Source: Micromonospora halophytica
Lineage (GTDB): Bacteria; Actinomycetota; Actinomycetes; Mycobacteriales; Micromonosporaceae
Length of the DNA: 64,000 nucleotides
Direction of reading: 5' to 3'
Assembly: GCF_900090245.1 (NCBI RefSeq)
Contig: NZ_FMDN01000004.1
Coordinates: 204,169 to 268,168, forward strand
The notes under the pieces were generated by a model. The model had not been told where the DNA came from. It did not search any database and saw only the letters and a list, made by a program, of their open reading frames with translations. This document shows positions 39,139 to 47,273 of the stretch, in pieces. The translations under genes were made by a program, and so were the position numbers. The first letter of the stretch is position 1; every line of letters begins with the position of its first letter.

Positions 39139-40718
39139 GCCCGTGGCCGACGGTGCTGCTCGACGGCGTACCGCTGGACGCCGCCGCCCGGCGGCTGCGC
39201 GAGGTGCGGGTCGCCGCCCGACTGGACCAACCCACCCAGTGCGAGGTCACGTACGCCGCGCATCCCGGCCCCGACGCCCTCGACGTCGGCGGTGGCACGG
39301 CGGTGCCCACCGGGGCGGCGCTGGCGGTCCGGCTCGGCGACCGTCCGCTCTTCACCGGCGAGGTCACCTGCGTCGAGGTGGAGTACGCCCCGGACGGCGC
39401 CGGCCTGCTGCGGCTGCGCGGGTACGACCGGCTGCACCGGCTGCGCAAGCGGCAGCAGCTGCGGGTGTTCGAGGCGGTCACCGCCGCCGACCTGGCCCGC
39501 GACCTCTGCGCCGACGTCGGCCTCGACGTCGACGCCGAGGCCGACGGGCCACACCTGGACCGGCTGCTCCAGCACCGGCACAGCGACCTCGACCTGCTGC
39601 TGGAGGTCGCCGGCCGGGCCGGGCTGCACCTGGCCGCCGCGCCCGACCGGCTGCGCCTGGTCACCCTGGACGGGCACGGCGAGCCGGTGCCGCTGACCCT
39701 GGGCCACAGCCTGCACTCGGTGCGGGTCACCGCCAACCTGGACCGGGCCGCCGGCGGCAGCGCCGCGCTGGGCTGGCACCCGCAGCGGGCCGAGCCGATC
39801 AGCCAGCGCGTCGACACCGCCCGCACCGGCCGGCGCATCCCCCTCGACCCGGACCCGGCCGACGTCGGCGCGGACGGGGTGCGCACCGCCGTCGACCAGC
39901 CCGGTCGCAGCGACGACGAACTGGCCGCCCTGGCCCAGGCCGGCCTGGACGCCCGGGTGGCCGCGCTGGTCACCGCCGAGGGGATCGCCGAGGGTGACCC
40001 GGAGCTGCTGCCCGGCCGCCGGATCGCCCTGGCCGGGGTCGCCGAGGACCTGGCCGGGGTGTACGTGCTGACCGAGGTGGTGCACACCGTCGACGGCGAC
40101 GGCCACCTGACCCGCTTCGCCACCGCCCCGCCGCCCGCCCCGGCCCCCGCGTCGACACCCGGCGCGGTGGTGACCCTCGGCGCCGTCACCGACGTCGACG
40201 ACCCCGACCGGCTCGGCCGGGTCCGCCTCACCCTGCCCGGGTACGGGGACCTGGACGCCGGCTGGCTCGCCGTGCTCTGCCCCGGCGCGGGACGGGACAA
40301 GGGGATCGTCGCGCTGCCCGACCCGGGCGACACGGTGCTGGTGGCGCTGCCCGGCGGCGAGCCGACCTCCGGCATCGTGCTCGGCTCGCTCTTCGGCGCG
40401 GTCGCCCCGTACGACGCCGGGATCACCGAGGGACGGTCCCGGCGCTGGTCGGTGCGGACCGGCGGCGGGCAGACCATCGTGGTCGACGACGCGGCGCGGA
40501 CCCTGCGGCTGGCCACCGAGGCCGGCAGCTTCCTGGAGCTGACCCCGGAACTGACCACCCTGCACGCCGCCACCGACCTGGTCCTCTCCGCGCCCGGACG
40601 GGCGATGGTCGTGCGGGCGCGCAGCGTCGACTTCCTGCACGCCGACGCCGTCGAGGACCCGGCGACCGCCCGGGACCGGGCCGGCGCGCTCGCCCGCGAC
40701 GCCTCGGGAGGTGGCTGA
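39135..40718 (+). CDS. VgrG-like spike protein (gp27/gp5 type)
   Basis: 527 residues. The N-terminal part (SPWPTVLLDGVPLDAAARRL) and RGYDRLHRLRKRQQLRVF, with LDLLLEVAGRAGLHLAAAPD, resemble the gp27-like phage late control D domain. The gp5-type OB-fold starts VVTLGAVTDVDDPDRLGRVRLTLPGYGDLDAGW (~345-377 in parts), then PGDTVLVALPGGEPTSGIVLGSLFG. A C-terminal beta-helix ~440-527 ends the spike. The GTG at 39135 overlaps the LysM gene stop by 4 bases. It is the piercing hub of the machine. Confidence 0.9.
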   Translation: MSPWPTVLLDGVPLDAAARRLREVRVAARLDQPTQCEVTYAAHPGPDALDVGGGTAVPTGAALAVRLGDRPLFTGEVTCVEVEYAPDGAGLLRLRGYDRLHRLRKRQQLRVFEAVTAADLARDLCADVGLDVDAEADGPHLDRLLQHRHSDLDLLLEVAGRAGLHLAAAPDRLRLVTLDGHGEPVPLTLGHSLHSVRVTANLDRAAGGSAALGWHPQRAEPISQRVDTARTGRRIPLDPDPADVGADGVRTAVDQPGRSDDELAALAQAGLDARVAALVTAEGIAEGDPELLPGRRIALAGVAEDLAGVYVLTEVVHTVDGDGHLTRFATAPPPAPAPASTPGAVVTLGAVTDVDDPDRLGRVRLTLPGYGDLDAGWLAVLCPGAGRDKGIVALPDPGDTVLVALPGGEPTSGIVLGSLFGAVAPYDAGITEGRSRRWSVRTGGGQTIVVDDAARTLRLATEAGSFLELTPELTTLHAATDLVLSAPGRAMVVRARSVDFLHADAVEDPATARDRAGALARDASGGG

Positions 40719-41056
40719 TGCGCTGGATTCACCTGCGGTCCGTGATCACCTGCGACCACGACGGCCGGGTGACCAACCGGGCCTCGCAGCACTGGGTGAC
40801 CGTCACCGGCGTGCCGGTGCTGGTCGACGACGACCCGGAGGGGCGGAACATCGTGGCCTGCCCCAACTACGGGCCGACGGTCAAACCGTGCGCGAAGACC
40901 CTGCCGGTGCGGGTCGGCTACAGCGACTGGCTGCGCGTCGACGGGCGCCGGATCGTGCTGTCGCACCTGGACGGGCTCACCGACGGCACCCCGCCGGGCC
41001 TGGTCCACCACACCGTCCGCGACCCGCGGCAGAGCCTGGTGGAGGCGGACCGATGA
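40718..41056 (+). CDS. PAAR-like spike-tip protein
   Basis: 112 residues. Cys-containing segments VITCDHDG, NIVACPNYG and TVKPCAK, with HWVTVTGVPVLVDDDP, resemble the PAAR-like tip family of CIS loci, which sharpens the spike and may bind metal. The ATG shares one base with the spike stop (TGATG). It lacks a clear PAAR triplet. The position between the spike and gp25 genes is the main support. Confidence 0.7.
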   Translation: MRWIHLRSVITCDHDGRVTNRASQHWVTVTGVPVLVDDDPEGRNIVACPNYGPTVKPCAKTLPVRVGYSDWLRVDGRRIVLSHLDGLTDGTPPGLVHHTVRDPRQSLVEADR

Positions 41057-41520
41057 GAGCGTTCCGGTTCGTCGGTGCCGGCTTCGACGCCGGCCGCACC
41101 GGTGGCCTGACGTTGACCGCGGCCGGCGGGATCGCCATGACCGACGGCGACGAGACGGTACGCCAGGCGTTGTACCTGCTGCTGTCCACCACGCCCGGCG
41201 AGCGGCTGATGCGCCCCGGGTACGGGTCCCGGCTGCACCGGCTGGTCTTCGCGCCGAACGACGACACCACCGCCGGGCTGGCCATCCACTACGTCCGGCA
41301 GGCGATCCGGCGGTGGGAGCCCCGGGTGGAGGTGCTCGACGTCGACGCCGGGCCGGACCCGGACGACCCGTGGCGGCTGGTGATCCGGCTGGACTACCGG
41401 GTGCGGGCCAGCCTCTCCCCCGGCCAGCTCGTCTTCTCCGTCGACCTGCAACCCGACACCGCCGACGATCCGCCGGCCGGCGCGCCCGGCACCGAGCCCG
41501 CCGAGGGGAACCCGTCATGA
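41053..41520 (+). CDS. gp25/GPW-family baseplate protein
   Basis: 155 residues. GGIAMTDGDETVRQALYLLLSTTPGERLMRPGYGSRLHRLVF (~31-72 in parts) and IRRWEPRVEVLDVDA are the gp25-like signature, including the RxxxPxxG segment. It starts sheath assembly on the baseplate. The ATG at 41053 overlaps the previous stop (ATGA). A ~20-residue Pro/Gly-rich tail extends the family end. Confidence 0.92.
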   Translation: MRAFRFVGAGFDAGRTGGLTLTAAGGIAMTDGDETVRQALYLLLSTTPGERLMRPGYGSRLHRLVFAPNDDTTAGLAIHYVRQAIRRWEPRVEVLDVDAGPDPDDPWRLVIRLDYRVRASLSPGQLVFSVDLQPDTADDPPAGAPGTEPAEGNPS

Positions 41521-44120
41521 CGCTGCCCGTGCCACACCTGGACGACCGCACCTTCCTCGACCTGGTCACCGAGGCCAGGGAGCGGATCCGGCAGTCCTGC
41601 CCGGCGTGGACCGACCTCTCCGCGCACGACCCGGGCATCGCCCTGGTCGAGGCGTTCGCGCACCTGACCGAGGTGATGATCTACCGGCTGAACCAGCTGC
41701 CGGAGAAGGCGTACGTGCAGTTCCTCAACCTGCTCGGGGTGAGCCGGCACGCTCCCTGCGCGGCCTGGGCGGACGTGCGGTTCAGCCGTACCGGCGCGGA
41801 CGGCGGCGCGGTGCGGATCCCGGCCGGCACCCGGGTGGCCGCGGCCCGGGGCGCCGACCCGAGGCCGGTCGTCTTCGTCACCACCGAGCCGGCGCTGCTG
41901 CCCGCCGGGCAGGCCGAGGTGACCGTCCGGATGCACCACTGCGAGCCGGTGGAGGCGGAGCTGCTGGGCACCGGCACCGGGCAGCCGGGGCAGGTGCTGC
42001 GCGCGGCGCGGGCGCCGCTGGCCCGTACCGCCGAGCCGCTGGACCTGCTGCTCGGCGTGCAGGTGCCGACCGGCTCGGTGGAGCTCGGCGCGGCGGCCCG
42101 GGAGCACGACGGGCGCAGCTACGAGATCTGGCGGCCGGTGGACAGCTTCGCCGGGGTCGGCGCCCAGGCCAAGGTCTACCTGGTGGACCGCTGTTCCGGG
42201 GTGGTCACCTTCGCTCCCGCGCTGGACCTGCGCCCGCCGGCCGACGCCGGATCCGCCCCGGGCGGCGACCTGGTCACCGTGGCGGCGGTGCCACCGGCCG
42301 GGGCGCAGGTCCGGCTCTGGTACCGGGCCGGCGGCGGGCGCGCGGGCAACGTCGCCGCCGGCGCGCTGACCGGCCTGCGCGATCCGCTGCCCGGGGTACG
42401 GGTGTCGAACCCGGAGCCGGCCGGCGGCGGACGGGACGTGGAGACGCTGGACTCGGCGCTGGTCCGGGGGCCGTACGAGTTCTTCGCCCAGCAGCGGGCG
42501 GTGACCGCGCGGGACTTCGAGATCCTGGCCGTCTCCGCCGGTCCGGTGGCGCGGGCGCGGGCCTTCACCCGGGCCGCCGTGTACAGCTTCGCCCGCCCCG
42601 GGGAGGTCGAGGTGGTGCTGGTGCCGTACGTGCCGGAGCAGGCCCGCCCGGGTGGGCGGCTGCCGGTGTCGGTGCTGCGCGCGCACGAGGTCGAGGAGGC
42701 TCGCCGCCGGGTGGAGGCGGACCTGGACCGTCGGCGGGCCCTCGGCACCACCTGCCGGGCCGGCTGGGCGCGCTACAAGGCGGTCTCGGTGCGGGCCCGG
42801 GTGGTGGTGCGCCGGGAGGAGGACGTCGAGGCGGTGCGCGGGCGCATCCACGACCGGCTGCACCAGACGCTGAGCCCGCTGCCGACCGCGGTCAACCCGT
42901 CCGGCTGGGCGTTCGGCGAGCCACTGCGCGCCTCGAACGTGTACCGGCTGCTGGAGCACGCCGAGCCGGGCGTGCGCTACGTCGAGTCCGTCCGGTTCGT
43001 GGTGGACGAGGCGCCCGACGCGGCGGTCCGCGCGCTGGCCGTCGACCAGTACCAGGCGCGGACCTGGTACGCCGGCCGGGGTGAGGTGCTGTTCCGCTCC
43101 ACCGACGCCGGGGCGGGCTGGGAGCCGGCCGGCCGGTTCCCGGGCGAGACCGTCGTCAGGGTGGCCCCGGCCCCCGCCCCGGTACGCCCCGGTGTCGTGC
43201 CCCGCCCCGGCTCGGTGGCGTGCGTGACGCTGGCCGACGGCGGTGGTTCCCGGGTGCACCTGAGCACCGACCTCGGCGAGACCTGGTCGCTGCTGACCGA
43301 CCTCGGCGCCCGGATCACCGACGTCGCCTGGATCGACCGGGACGGCGCCGGGGCGCTGCTGCTCGCCACCGACACCGGCCTGTACGAGGTGTCCCTGCTG
43401 CCCGGCTCGGTGCCGTTGCAGATCCTGGTCGACCCCGCCGACGCCGACCGCGGCTTCTACGCCGTCCGGTCGTTCGTCTCCGAGCGGGGCGCGCCGGGCG
43501 TGGCGGTCGCCGCGCAGGCCGGTTTCGGGGTCTACCTCTCCACCGCCGCGGGCCGCCCCGGCACCTTCGCCCACGTCGGCCTGGCCAACGTGGACAACCG
43601 GGTGCTCGCCGTCCAGTACGACGGGCCGGCCACCCTGCTCTGGGCCGGCGCGGGCGAACCGGACCCGAAGAGGCCCGGGCAGGGCTGCCACCGCACCCGG
43701 CTGTTCGAGTCCGACGTGAAGTGGCAGCAGGTGCAGGCCGGCTGGATCGGCGGCACCTGCCGGGACCTCGCCTTCGTCGGCACCCTGGCGGTGGCTGCCA
43801 CGCAGTCCGGCGGGGTGCTCCGGCTGGACACCCTCGCCCCGCAGCCGCAGTGGCAGCCGGTGATGGTCAACTGCGGGCTGCCGCTGCGGGACCGGTCCCG
43901 CTTCGTGCCGGTGGACGCGATCGCCGCCACCGCCGGCCCGCAACGGCTGATCCTGGCCGGTGGCGAGCGCGGGGTGTACCGCAGCGGCGACGCCGTCGAC
44001 TGGACGGCCGGCGCCAACCAGGCCACCGCCGACGTGGTGACCGTTCCCGACACCTGGCTGCTCTGCTCCGGCGAGCACGACATCGAGGTGGTGCGGCAGG
44101 ATGCGCCGAGCGGCGATTGA
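41517..44120 (+). CDS. Baseplate J/gp47-family protein fused to a beta-propeller
   Basis: 867 residues. The N-terminal ~520 residues are baseplate protein J/gp6-like: DLSAHDPGIALVEAFAHLTEVMIYRLNQLPEKAY (~31-64 in parts), a long central domain, ALVRGPYEFFAQQRAVTARDFE and the wedge end LRASNVYRLLEHAEPGVRYVESV. Residues ~525-867 are a beta-propeller of BNR/sortilin type, with Asp-box-like STDAGAGWEP, STDLGETWSL, ATDTGLYEV and RSGDAVDWTAG. Standard J proteins end before this, so the propeller is an added domain. The ATG overlaps the gp25 stop. The 20-base overlap with the next gene supports a coupled operon. Confidence 0.9.
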   Translation: MTLPVPHLDDRTFLDLVTEARERIRQSCPAWTDLSAHDPGIALVEAFAHLTEVMIYRLNQLPEKAYVQFLNLLGVSRHAPCAAWADVRFSRTGADGGAVRIPAGTRVAAARGADPRPVVFVTTEPALLPAGQAEVTVRMHHCEPVEAELLGTGTGQPGQVLRAARAPLARTAEPLDLLLGVQVPTGSVELGAAAREHDGRSYEIWRPVDSFAGVGAQAKVYLVDRCSGVVTFAPALDLRPPADAGSAPGGDLVTVAAVPPAGAQVRLWYRAGGGRAGNVAAGALTGLRDPLPGVRVSNPEPAGGGRDVETLDSALVRGPYEFFAQQRAVTARDFEILAVSAGPVARARAFTRAAVYSFARPGEVEVVLVPYVPEQARPGGRLPVSVLRAHEVEEARRRVEADLDRRRALGTTCRAGWARYKAVSVRARVVVRREEDVEAVRGRIHDRLHQTLSPLPTAVNPSGWAFGEPLRASNVYRLLEHAEPGVRYVESVRFVVDEAPDAAVRALAVDQYQARTWYAGRGEVLFRSTDAGAGWEPAGRFPGETVVRVAPAPAPVRPGVVPRPGSVACVTLADGGGSRVHLSTDLGETWSLLTDLGARITDVAWIDRDGAGALLLATDTGLYEVSLLPGSVPLQILVDPADADRGFYAVRSFVSERGAPGVAVAAQAGFGVYLSTAAGRPGTFAHVGLANVDNRVLAVQYDGPATLLWAGAGEPDPKRPGQGCHRTRLFESDVKWQQVQAGWIGGTCRDLAFVGTLAVAATQSGGVLRLDTLAPQPQWQPVMVNCGLPLRDRSRFVPVDAIAATAGPQRLILAGGERGVYRSGDAVDWTAGANQATADVVTVPDTWLLCSGEHDIEVVRQDAPSGD

Positions 44121-44763
44121 GCGGCTGCTGCCCGCGGCGTACCAGCGGGCCGCCGTCGACGGCAGCGTGCTGGGCGCGCTGCTGGAGGTGATGGAGGCGC
44201 TGCACGCCCCCGACGAGGCGGTGCTCGCCGACGTCGACGCGCTCTTCGCCGCGTACCGGGCGCCCGACGCGCTGGTGGCGTACCTGACCCGGTGGGTGGC
44301 GATGGACCACGTGCTCGCCCCGCCCCGCCCGGACGCGCCGCTGCCGCTGCCGGTGGGGCGGCTGCGGGATCTGGTGGCGCACGGCGCGCACCTGGCCCGC
44401 TGGCGCGGCACCCCGTACGGGATGCGGACCGCGCTGGAACTGGCCACCGGCGTGACCGGGTTCGTGCTGGACGAGCCGGCTGACCGCCCGTTCCACCTGG
44501 TCGTACGGGTGCCACCGGCCGCTGCCGGCCTGCTCGCCGTGGTCACCCGGATCGTCGAGGCGGAGAAGCCGGCCGCGGTGACCGTCGAGGTGCTGCCGGC
44601 CGGCGACGTACCCACCGACCCGCCGTCGAGCGGGCCGCCCGCCACGCCGACCACCGGGCCCGCCACGCCCGCCGAGCCGGCCGCGCCCACCGGGCCGGCG
44701 GTCGGCCGGGCCACCGTCCCCCGCCACGTACCGCCCGGACCGTCCGCAGAGGAGCCGACATGA
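44101..44763 (+). CDS. Phage tail protein I / gp7-like baseplate protein
   Basis: 220 residues. IERLLPAAYQRAAVDGSVLGALLEVMEALH (~6-35 in parts), FAAYRAPDALVAYLTRWVAMD and LARWRGTPYGMRTALELATG match the tail protein I family of CIS loci. A ~40-residue Pro/Thr-rich tail follows. The ATG at 44101 overlaps the baseplate J end by 20 bases, and the stop overlaps the next gene. It joins baseplate wedges. Confidence 0.88.
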   Translation: MRRAAIERLLPAAYQRAAVDGSVLGALLEVMEALHAPDEAVLADVDALFAAYRAPDALVAYLTRWVAMDHVLAPPRPDAPLPLPVGRLRDLVAHGAHLARWRGTPYGMRTALELATGVTGFVLDEPADRPFHLVVRVPPAAAGLLAVVTRIVEAEKPAAVTVEVLPAGDVPTDPPSSGPPATPTTGPATPAEPAAPTGPAVGRATVPRHVPPGPSAEEPT

Positions 44764-45698
44764 CCACCGAATGGGCCGTCGTCGCCGCCGCCGAGCAGTT
44801 CAACCTCGACGCCGGCAACCGCGGCGAACTCACCTTCACCGTCACCAACCCGGGCGTCGCACCGGACACCGTGGTCTTCGACATCGCCCCGGGCGAGGGC
44901 AGCCAGCGGTCCTGGTTCACCGTCGCCGAGCCGCAGCGGGTGGTGCCCGGGCAGGGGTCGGTCTCCTTCCTGGTCCGCCTCGCCGTGCCGTCGGGCACCG
45001 CGCCCCGCCGGTACGACATGACCGGCTTCGCATACTCGGCCAACACCGCGCCGGAGGAGAGCTCCCGCCCGAGCAACCGGGTGACGTACGAGGTCCGGGC
45101 CCTCGCCCCGCCCCGGCGGGCGCCCTGGCCGTGGATCGCCGCGGCGGTGGCGCTGGTGGTGCTGGTCGGCGCGGTGGTCGGCTGGCTGGTGACCCGCCCG
45201 GAGGACGTCCCTGCGCCGCCGCCCGGCGAGCCGCAGGTGATCACCCTGGAGGCGGAGAGCCTGGTGCCGACGGCGACCGTGCAGTCGCCCACCGGCACGG
45301 CGGTGCGGGTGGTGACGCAGGCGAACTGCTGCGGCGTGACCTGGTCGGAGAATCAGCAGCTCTTCTTCCAGGGGCTGGCCCAGGGCGATCAGGTGACGGT
45401 GACCGTAGACCTGCCGGTCGCGGCGGCCTGGCGGTTCTCCGCCGCGCGCACCACCTCGTTCGACTACGCCAACACCATCTGGCAGATCGACGGGGCGCAG
45501 GTCGGCGGGACGTTCCTCGGCTTCAGCCGCACCGTGGTCGCCGGTGACCTGGCCGACGTCGGCACCATCCGGCTCGACAAGGGCCGGCACACCCTCACCC
45601 TGATCGCGGTGGGCAAGACGCAGGGCTTCGACCGCTACTTCGCCGGCGTCGACCGGATCCGGTTCACCGAGGTCCGTGCGGCGGCGGCCCCGCGATGA
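44760..45698 (+). CDS. Ig-like/TM/carbohydrate-binding-like protein of the CIS operon
   Basis: 312 residues. The N-terminal Ig-like domain (~10-112) has FNLDAGNRGELTFTVTNPGV and a repeat YDMTGFAYSANTAPEE. A TM helix (~119-142, WIAAAVALVVLVGAVVGW) follows. The C-terminal domain (~155-312) starts VITLEAESLVPTATV, with WSENQQLFFQG and DRYFAGVDRIRF, and resembles CBM6/35-type beta-sandwiches. No signal peptide, so the Ig domain is probably cytosolic and the CBM-like domain outside. Such COG1470-like N-termini occur beside actinobacterial CIS genes. It may dock the baseplate to the membrane (inference). Confidence 0.7.
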   Translation: MTTEWAVVAAAEQFNLDAGNRGELTFTVTNPGVAPDTVVFDIAPGEGSQRSWFTVAEPQRVVPGQGSVSFLVRLAVPSGTAPRRYDMTGFAYSANTAPEESSRPSNRVTYEVRALAPPRRAPWPWIAAAVALVVLVGAVVGWLVTRPEDVPAPPPGEPQVITLEAESLVPTATVQSPTGTAVRVVTQANCCGVTWSENQQLFFQGLAQGDQVTVTVDLPVAAAWRFSAARTTSFDYANTIWQIDGAQVGGTFLGFSRTVVAGDLADVGTIRLDKGRHTLTLIAVGKTQGFDRYFAGVDRIRFTEVRAAAAPR

Positions 45699-46150
45699 GC
45701 CGCCGCCGTGCCCTGCTGCTGGCGGGGCTGGCCGTCCTGCTGGTGGCGCTCTTCGCGGTGGCGACCGGCGCCGGACGCGGCGACCGGGGTGACCCGGGCG
45801 ACGCCGGGGCGGTGCGTTGGCTGGGCCGGCTCGCCGGGGGCGGCGTCGTGGTGGACCCGGCGACGGTGCGGGCCGGCTGCGACCGGGAGGGTGACACGCT
45901 GCGCGTCGTCGGCGGCTGCGTACTGCGGGTGGCCGACCCCGGCGGGCTGCGGACGCTGGTGCTGCGCGGCCCGGGCCGGTTCACCGTCACCGCCCCCGCC
46001 CCCGGGGACGCCGACCTCACCGTGCGCGACGAGGTGGAGCCGGGCGACGACGGGCAGGCGGTCGCCCGGATCGCCGTCGACGACGCGACGGAGATCGTCG
46101 TGAACTGCCCGGGAGGTGCGGCGTGCCTGGTCACCGTCGCCACCTCCTGA
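45695..46150 (+). CDS. Small exported protein of the CIS operon
   Basis: 151 residues with an N-terminal signal or anchor (RRALLLAGLAVLLVALFAVATG, ~3-24). The outer domain has RAGCDREGDTLRVVGGCVLRVA, then a beta-rich part with VVNCPGGAACLVTVATS; four Cys suggest two disulfides. No family recognised. The ATG at 45695 overlaps the previous stop (ATGA), placing it at the end of the coupled run. It may act with the CBM-like protein at the cell surface. Confidence 0.65.
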   Translation: MSRRRALLLAGLAVLLVALFAVATGAGRGDRGDPGDAGAVRWLGRLAGGGVVVDPATVRAGCDREGDTLRVVGGCVLRVADPGGLRTLVLRGPGRFTVTAPAPGDADLTVRDEVEPGDDGQAVARIAVDDATEIVVNCPGGAACLVTVATS

Positions 46151-46219
46151 CCCGCCGGCCGCCGGTAGCCGGGCGGGGTACGCCGCGCCGCCCCGCCCGT
46201 CTCGGGGAGGAGATCCGTC

Positions 46220-46975
46220 ATGGGTGAGCTGCGCAAGCCGTTCCTGCTGCTGGCGTTGCTGGCGATCGCGCTGGTGGTCGGGGTGGAACTGGGCGCTTCG
46301 CTGCTCACCGGCGGCGGGGACGCCAGCGGGGCGCTGCGGGCGAGCGCCGGGGACCTGGGCGTGGACGTCGGCGAGGTGGGGCGGATCAGCGAGCCGTCCG
46401 GGCGGGGTACGGGCCACCTGGCGCTGATCGACGTGGTGGCCCTCTGGACGACCGGGTTGTTCTGCCTGAGCCTGGTGCTGCCGGACCGGATCCAGGGTCG
46501 GATGCAGGGCGTCGCGACGCTGGCCTTCTCGGTCCTGCTGATCCTGGCCGCGCTGGTGCTGCTGGTGACGGCCTTCGTGGAGCTGACCGTGATGGTCTCG
46601 CTCTTCCTGGCCCCGCCCTTCGGGACGCTGGCGTACCTGGCGCTGTGGGGGTTCTTCCCGGTCGGGGAGGCCAGCCTGCTGCTGGGCCTGGTGCTGCTGC
46701 TCAAGCTGGTCTGGGCGGGGCTGCTGCTCGCCGCCCAGCCGCGTTTCCTGCAGAACAAGGGCCTGGTCCTGCTGGCGCTGACCACCCTGCTCTGCACGGT
46801 GCTGCTGGAGTTTCTGCACCGGCTGGCCCCGGTCGTGGTGACGAGCATCCTCGACGACGTCGGCGCGGTGGTCTTCGCCGTGGTCGCCCTGGTCTGGGCC
46901 GTGGTCCTCCTGATCGGCTCGATCCCCGCGATCGTCAAGGCCGTCCGCGTCACCGCCGCCCTCCCCACCCGCTGA
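46220..46975 (+). CDS. Multi-pass membrane protein of unknown function
   Basis: 251 residues with an N-terminal anchor (FLLLALLAIALVVGVELGASLL) and about five further hydrophobic segments (LWTTGLFCLSLVLP, LAFSVLLILAALVLLVTAFVEL, LYLALWGFF region, LLLGLVLLLKLVWAGLLLAA, VVFAVVALVWAVVLLIGSI). I do not recognise the family. The ATG at 46220 has GGGAGGAGAT upstream, 69 bases after the previous stop. It may be transcribed with the CIS operon or by itself. Confidence 0.7.
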   Translation: MGELRKPFLLLALLAIALVVGVELGASLLTGGGDASGALRASAGDLGVDVGEVGRISEPSGRGTGHLALIDVVALWTTGLFCLSLVLPDRIQGRMQGVATLAFSVLLILAALVLLVTAFVELTVMVSLFLAPPFGTLAYLALWGFFPVGEASLLLGLVLLLKLVWAGLLLAAQPRFLQNKGLVLLALTTLLCTVLLEFLHRLAPVVVTSILDDVGAVVFAVVALVWAVVLLIGSIPAIVKAVRVTAALPTR

Positions 46976-47110
46976 TTCCCTGTCGGGATCGGCTGTCAAG
47001 GTGGTGGCTGGCTTGACCTTGCAGGTCGGCTGACACCCCCCACCCCCCGCCCTCCCACCTCCCCGCCCTCGCCCTCGCCCTCATCGTCGCCGACCCGGGC
47101 CCGCGCGCCG

Positions 47111-47186
47111 AAGATCACGCAGAAACCTGGAAGTAGTGGTGTCGGAGCGCGCCGATGCCACTACTTCCACGATCGAGCACGATCTT
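47111..47186. repeat. Intergenic hairpin element with nested inverted repeats
   Basis: A perfect 12-bp inverted repeat TGGAAGTAGTGG at 47128-47139 and its complement at 47158-47169, around 18 bases. The outer ends AAGATC (47111-47116) and GATCTT (47181-47186) are also complementary. It lies between convergent genes. The tract 47213-47273 is a string of GGGGC/GGGCC units; otherwise 46976-47273 holds nothing. From memory, similar hairpins recur in Micromonospora genomes; it may be a terminator or a small mobile repeat. Confidence 0.75.
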
Positions 47187-47273
47187 GGCCGGCCAGCGGT
47201 CGGGCAGCCGTCAGGCGGGCGGGCCGGGGCGGGCCGGGGCGGGGTGGGCCGGGGCGGGGTGGGGCGGCGGGGG

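Noticed and set aside
37242..40718. 1158-codon open frame covering part of the Pro-rich gene and the spike
   Set aside because: Only the part from 39135 matches a protein family. The upstream part is an open shadow frame in GC-rich DNA.
36316..44763. Type VI secretion system
   Set aside because: No TssB/TssC pair, TssJLM membrane complex or ClpV; the sheath is a single gene and the baseplate is of gp25/J/I type with LysM, which indicates CIS.
41394..45590. 1398-codon minus-strand open frame across the CIS baseplate genes
   Set aside because: Antisense shadow of baseplate genes; composition is His/Arg/Gly-rich and no family motif is visible.
32503..46975. Integrated prophage
   Set aside because: No capsid, portal, terminase, integrase or attachment sites were found, only contractile-tail parts, so a CIS fits better.
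47213..47273. Coding region in the GGGGC-rich tract
   Set aside because: It is low-complexity direct repeats just after the isomerase stop, without an ORF of its own.
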